In this document: piece by piece, positions 6,528 to 8,231 of the stretch
How the letters are laid out: each line of letters opens with the position of its first letter
Position numbering within the stretch: the stretch's first letter is position 1
Assembly: GCA_025937665.1 (NCBI GenBank)
Contig: JAICQW010000076.1
Span: 1-8,231, forward strand
Source: Nitrososphaeraceae archaeon
GTDB lineage: Archaea; Thermoproteota; Nitrososphaeria; Nitrososphaerales; Nitrososphaeraceae
DNA: 8,231 nucleotides
Direction of reading: 5' to 3'
The notes under the pieces: model-generated
What the model saw: only the letters and a program-made list of their open reading frames with translations
What the model was told of the DNA's origin: nothing
The model's database searches: none
Translations under genes and position numbers: made by a program

Positions 6528-7949
6528 TTGAATAATACCTGCGACATTATTATCAAAAATGTAAATGCAGTTATTCCCTTTAATGGTATTATTAATACCA
6601 ATATTCTGATTGAAAATGGAAAGATAAAAGCACTCGAAAAGACTATCGAAAAAGTTAGTGCTGACAGAATTATTAACGCAGATAATAAGTATGTTCTACC
6701 AGGTGTAATTGACCCCCATGTCCATTATGGCGTCTATACCCCAATAGATAATGCCGCGATTACTGAATCTAGTTCTGCCGCTACTGGTGGAGTAACAACA
6801 ATAATTCGCATGATTAGATTGGAAGGAAGTTATAGAAAAATTGTCAAACATCTTGAGGCAAGCAAGAATACCCACATTACCGATTATGCGGTGCACGCCT
6901 CAATTTTGGAACCTCAACAAACTAGTGACATGAGTTACCTCAAAAGTATCGGTATTAATTCCTTTAAAATTTATATGAATCTAGGATCCCATCTTAATAG
7001 AATTCTTGCAGATCTAGACCCAGGTTCAACTTCACTAAATGAAATGGAGGTAAACATGACAAACTATCTGCTCACCGAGATTATAAAGAATGGGGCATCT
7101 TTGAACTCAGTTGTGCTGGTCCACGCAGAAGATCATGAACTATGTTCTAAAAATATAGAAGAAATTCGCAAAAAGAATGAGCATGTCGACTCAAAAATCC
7201 TTGAATTATGGTCATCATTAAGACCAGAAGTATCTGAAGTAAAATCAATAAGAAAAATAATGAATATTGCCTTAAATTACAAGCCAAACTTATATTTTGT
7301 TCATATTGGTTCGTCAGAAGCTCTGGATGAAATTCTCAAATATAAAAGATTGTACCAAGATCTCAGAATTTGGATTGAAACGTGTCCTCATTATTTAACA
7401 CACAGTACAGATTTTGATGATATTAAGGGCAAGGTAGTCCCACCTTTGAGACCAAAAGATAATATAGAAAAGTTGTGGCGTGCATTAAGAACTGGATTTG
7501 TTGATACTATTGGAACAGATCACGTTGCCAATGATTTGAAGTTGAAAAAAGCCGAAGGGAATTTCTGGAACGCACCATCGGGCTTTTCAGGTCTGGCAAC
7601 AATGCTTCCCGTAATGTTGAGTGAAGGAGTAAATAAAGAAAAAATCGATCTTCTCAAATTGTCCGAAATATGTAGTGCCAATGTTTCGAGGATCTTTGGA
7701 TTATTTCCCAAGAAAGGTACTATTATGAAAGGGTCAGATGCTGATTTAACCATAGTTGATATGGCAAAAGAACAAACGGTAACTCCAGATATATTAAACT
7801 CTCATTCTGACTATACTATTTACGATGGATGGAAACTCAAGGGATGGCCAGTTATGACAATTGTGAGAGGAAAGGTAGTAATGGAGGATGGGAAAGTGGA
7901 TCAAGCAAATATTGGTCATGGTAACTTTGTCCAAATTTCTCCAAATTAG
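6528..7949 (+). CDS. Cyclic amidohydrolase, hydantoinase/dihydropyrimidinase/allantoinase group
   Basis: Cytoplasmic binuclear metal enzyme predicted to open a cyclic amide ring such as a hydantoin, dihydropyrimidine or allantoin. The 473 residues have the usual length and fold: a small N-terminal beta segment, a TIM barrel, and a C-terminal beta segment ending in the family-typical YTIYDGWKLKGWPV and VRGKVVMEDGK. Metal ligands are all present: H64 and H66 (DPHVHYG), the carboxylated Lys K147 (FKIYM), H199 (VHAED), H259 (FVHIG) and D331 (GTDH). ETCPHYL (284-290) and PPLRPKDN (305-312) also fit. It is unlikely to be dihydroorotase because the Arg after HxH is absent. The FKIYMN segment also lacks the Tyr that classical hydantoinases use for substrate binding, so the substrate is open. 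The start is TTG: an in-frame stop at 6507-6509 leaves no ATG or GTG near the conserved N-terminus. Family is firm, substrate is not. Confidence 0.88.
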   Translation: MNNTCDIIIKNVNAVIPFNGIINTNILIENGKIKALEKTIEKVSADRIINADNKYVLPGVIDPHVHYGVYTPIDNAAITESSSAATGGVTTIIRMIRLEGSYRKIVKHLEASKNTHITDYAVHASILEPQQTSDMSYLKSIGINSFKIYMNLGSHLNRILADLDPGSTSLNEMEVNMTNYLLTEIIKNGASLNSVVLVHAEDHELCSKNIEEIRKKNEHVDSKILELWSSLRPEVSEVKSIRKIMNIALNYKPNLYFVHIGSSEALDEILKYKRLYQDLRIWIETCPHYLTHSTDFDDIKGKVVPPLRPKDNIEKLWRALRTGFVDTIGTDHVANDLKLKKAEGNFWNAPSGFSGLATMLPVMLSEGVNKEKIDLLKLSEICSANVSRIFGLFPKKGTIMKGSDADLTIVDMAKEQTVTPDILNSHSDYTIYDGWKLKGWPVMTIVRGKVVMEDGKVDQANIGHGNFVQISPN

Positions 7950-7990
7950 CAACTAAGGTCGGCACAGATTTGAACTTGTCTCTACAAATC

Positions 7991-8000
7991 GTTTAAATTA
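7991..8000 (+). promoter_or_regulatory. Possible TATA box for the ABC transporter gene
   Basis: gtttaaatta lies about 31 bp (centre) before the TTG at 8027, predicting a leader of only a few nucleotides. The T-rich stretch just after it (8003-8013) may also serve to end the amidohydrolase transcript. Nothing else is seen in this 77-bp gap. Confidence 0.4.
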
Positions 8001-8026
8001 CATTTTGTTTTCATTATCACTAATTC

Positions 8027-8231
8027 TTGAAGAACATTTTAGAAGTACAAGACGTTAAAAAATATTTCCCAGTTACTAAGAGTATTCTCTCATTTGTGAG
8101 TCCTAGAAAAAAGTATTACAAGAAGGCATTAGACGGTGTCAGCCTAAATATTCCAGAAGGACGTGTTTCTGTTTTGGTGGGTGAATCAGGTTCTGGAAAA
8201 TCTACATTGGCCAGAATAATTCTACGAGCAA
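8027..8231 (+). CDS. ABC transporter ATP-binding subunit, oligopeptide/dipeptide type, 3' end missing
   Basis: N-terminal 68 residues of an ATPase that powers import of peptides or similar small solutes; the window ends within it. The order is typical of the OppF/DppF family: a first strand ILEVQDVKKYFPV (4-16), a basic linker (PRKKYYKK, 26-33) before ALDGVSLNIPEG, and a complete Walker A GESGSGKST at 52-60 followed by LARIILR. OppD-like subunits usually lack the KxYFPV opening and long linker, so OppF/DppF type is preferred, but Walker B, the signature motif and the C-terminal peptide-family extension lie outside. The start is TTG at 8027: an in-frame TAA at 8021-8023 rules out anything further upstream, and the first conserved strand begins three codons later. 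Its place just after a cyclic amidohydrolase could mean uptake of peptides, hydantoins or related compounds, but that is inference. Confidence 0.87.
   Translation, partial: MKNILEVQDVKKYFPVTKSILSFVSPRKKYYKKALDGVSLNIPEGRVSVLVGESGSGKSTLARIILRA

Noticed and set aside
6696..6896. Minus-strand open frame inside the amidohydrolase gene (also 7520-7753)
   Set aside because: Both are antisense to conserved catalytic regions of a convincing gene and have no independent support.
6528..7949. Dihydroorotase (pyrC) as the identity of the amidohydrolase
   Set aside because: The HxH motif is not followed by the Arg that binds the dihydroorotate carboxylate, and the C-terminal pattern fits the hydantoinase/allantoinase group better.

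Overview
The window looks like chromosomal DNA from an archaeon, most probably an AT-rich member of the Nitrososphaeria (Thaumarchaeota). The grounds are a two-subunit DNA topoisomerase VI, an archaeal-type tyrosyl-tRNA synthetase, a ferredoxin of the Sulfolobus zinc-ferredoxin family, TATA-like boxes about 26-35 bp before several starts, and frequent TTG starts. The lineage is inferred from protein character; no marker gene in the window settles it.

Layout from left to right: (1) the 3' part of a 7Fe-type ferredoxin gene (+), running in from the left edge; (2) a membrane family 2 glycosyltransferase of the cellulose-synthase-like type (+); (3) a convergent gap with an 8-bp hairpin; (4) the topoisomerase VI genes on the minus strand, top6B followed 13 nt later by top6A, with a 51-codon unknown ORF upstream of top6B; (5) a divergent promoter region; (6) tyrosyl-tRNA synthetase (+); (7) a cyclic amidohydrolase of the hydantoinase/dihydropyrimidinase/allantoinase group (+); (8) the first 68 codons of an oligopeptide/dipeptide-type ABC transporter ATPase (+), cut by the right edge.

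Most of this is housekeeping: electron transfer, surface polysaccharide synthesis, DNA topology and translation. The right end may form a uptake-and-use group (cyclic amidohydrolase plus peptide-type ABC transporter), but each of those genes appears to have its own promoter. Apart from top6B-top6A, the genes look singly transcribed, with very short or no leaders. There are no tRNA or rRNA genes, CRISPR arrays, insertion sequences or phage-like genes.

No clearly new multi-gene system is visible. The observations most worth following are: the ferredoxin keeps its cluster ligands but appears to have lost all four ligands of the family's zinc site; the 51-codon ORF lies in the same frame as top6B with only a TAG between them; four of seven visible starts are TTG, three of them with no conventional alternative nearby; and the amidohydrolase keeps its metal ligands but lacks the usual substrate-binding signatures.
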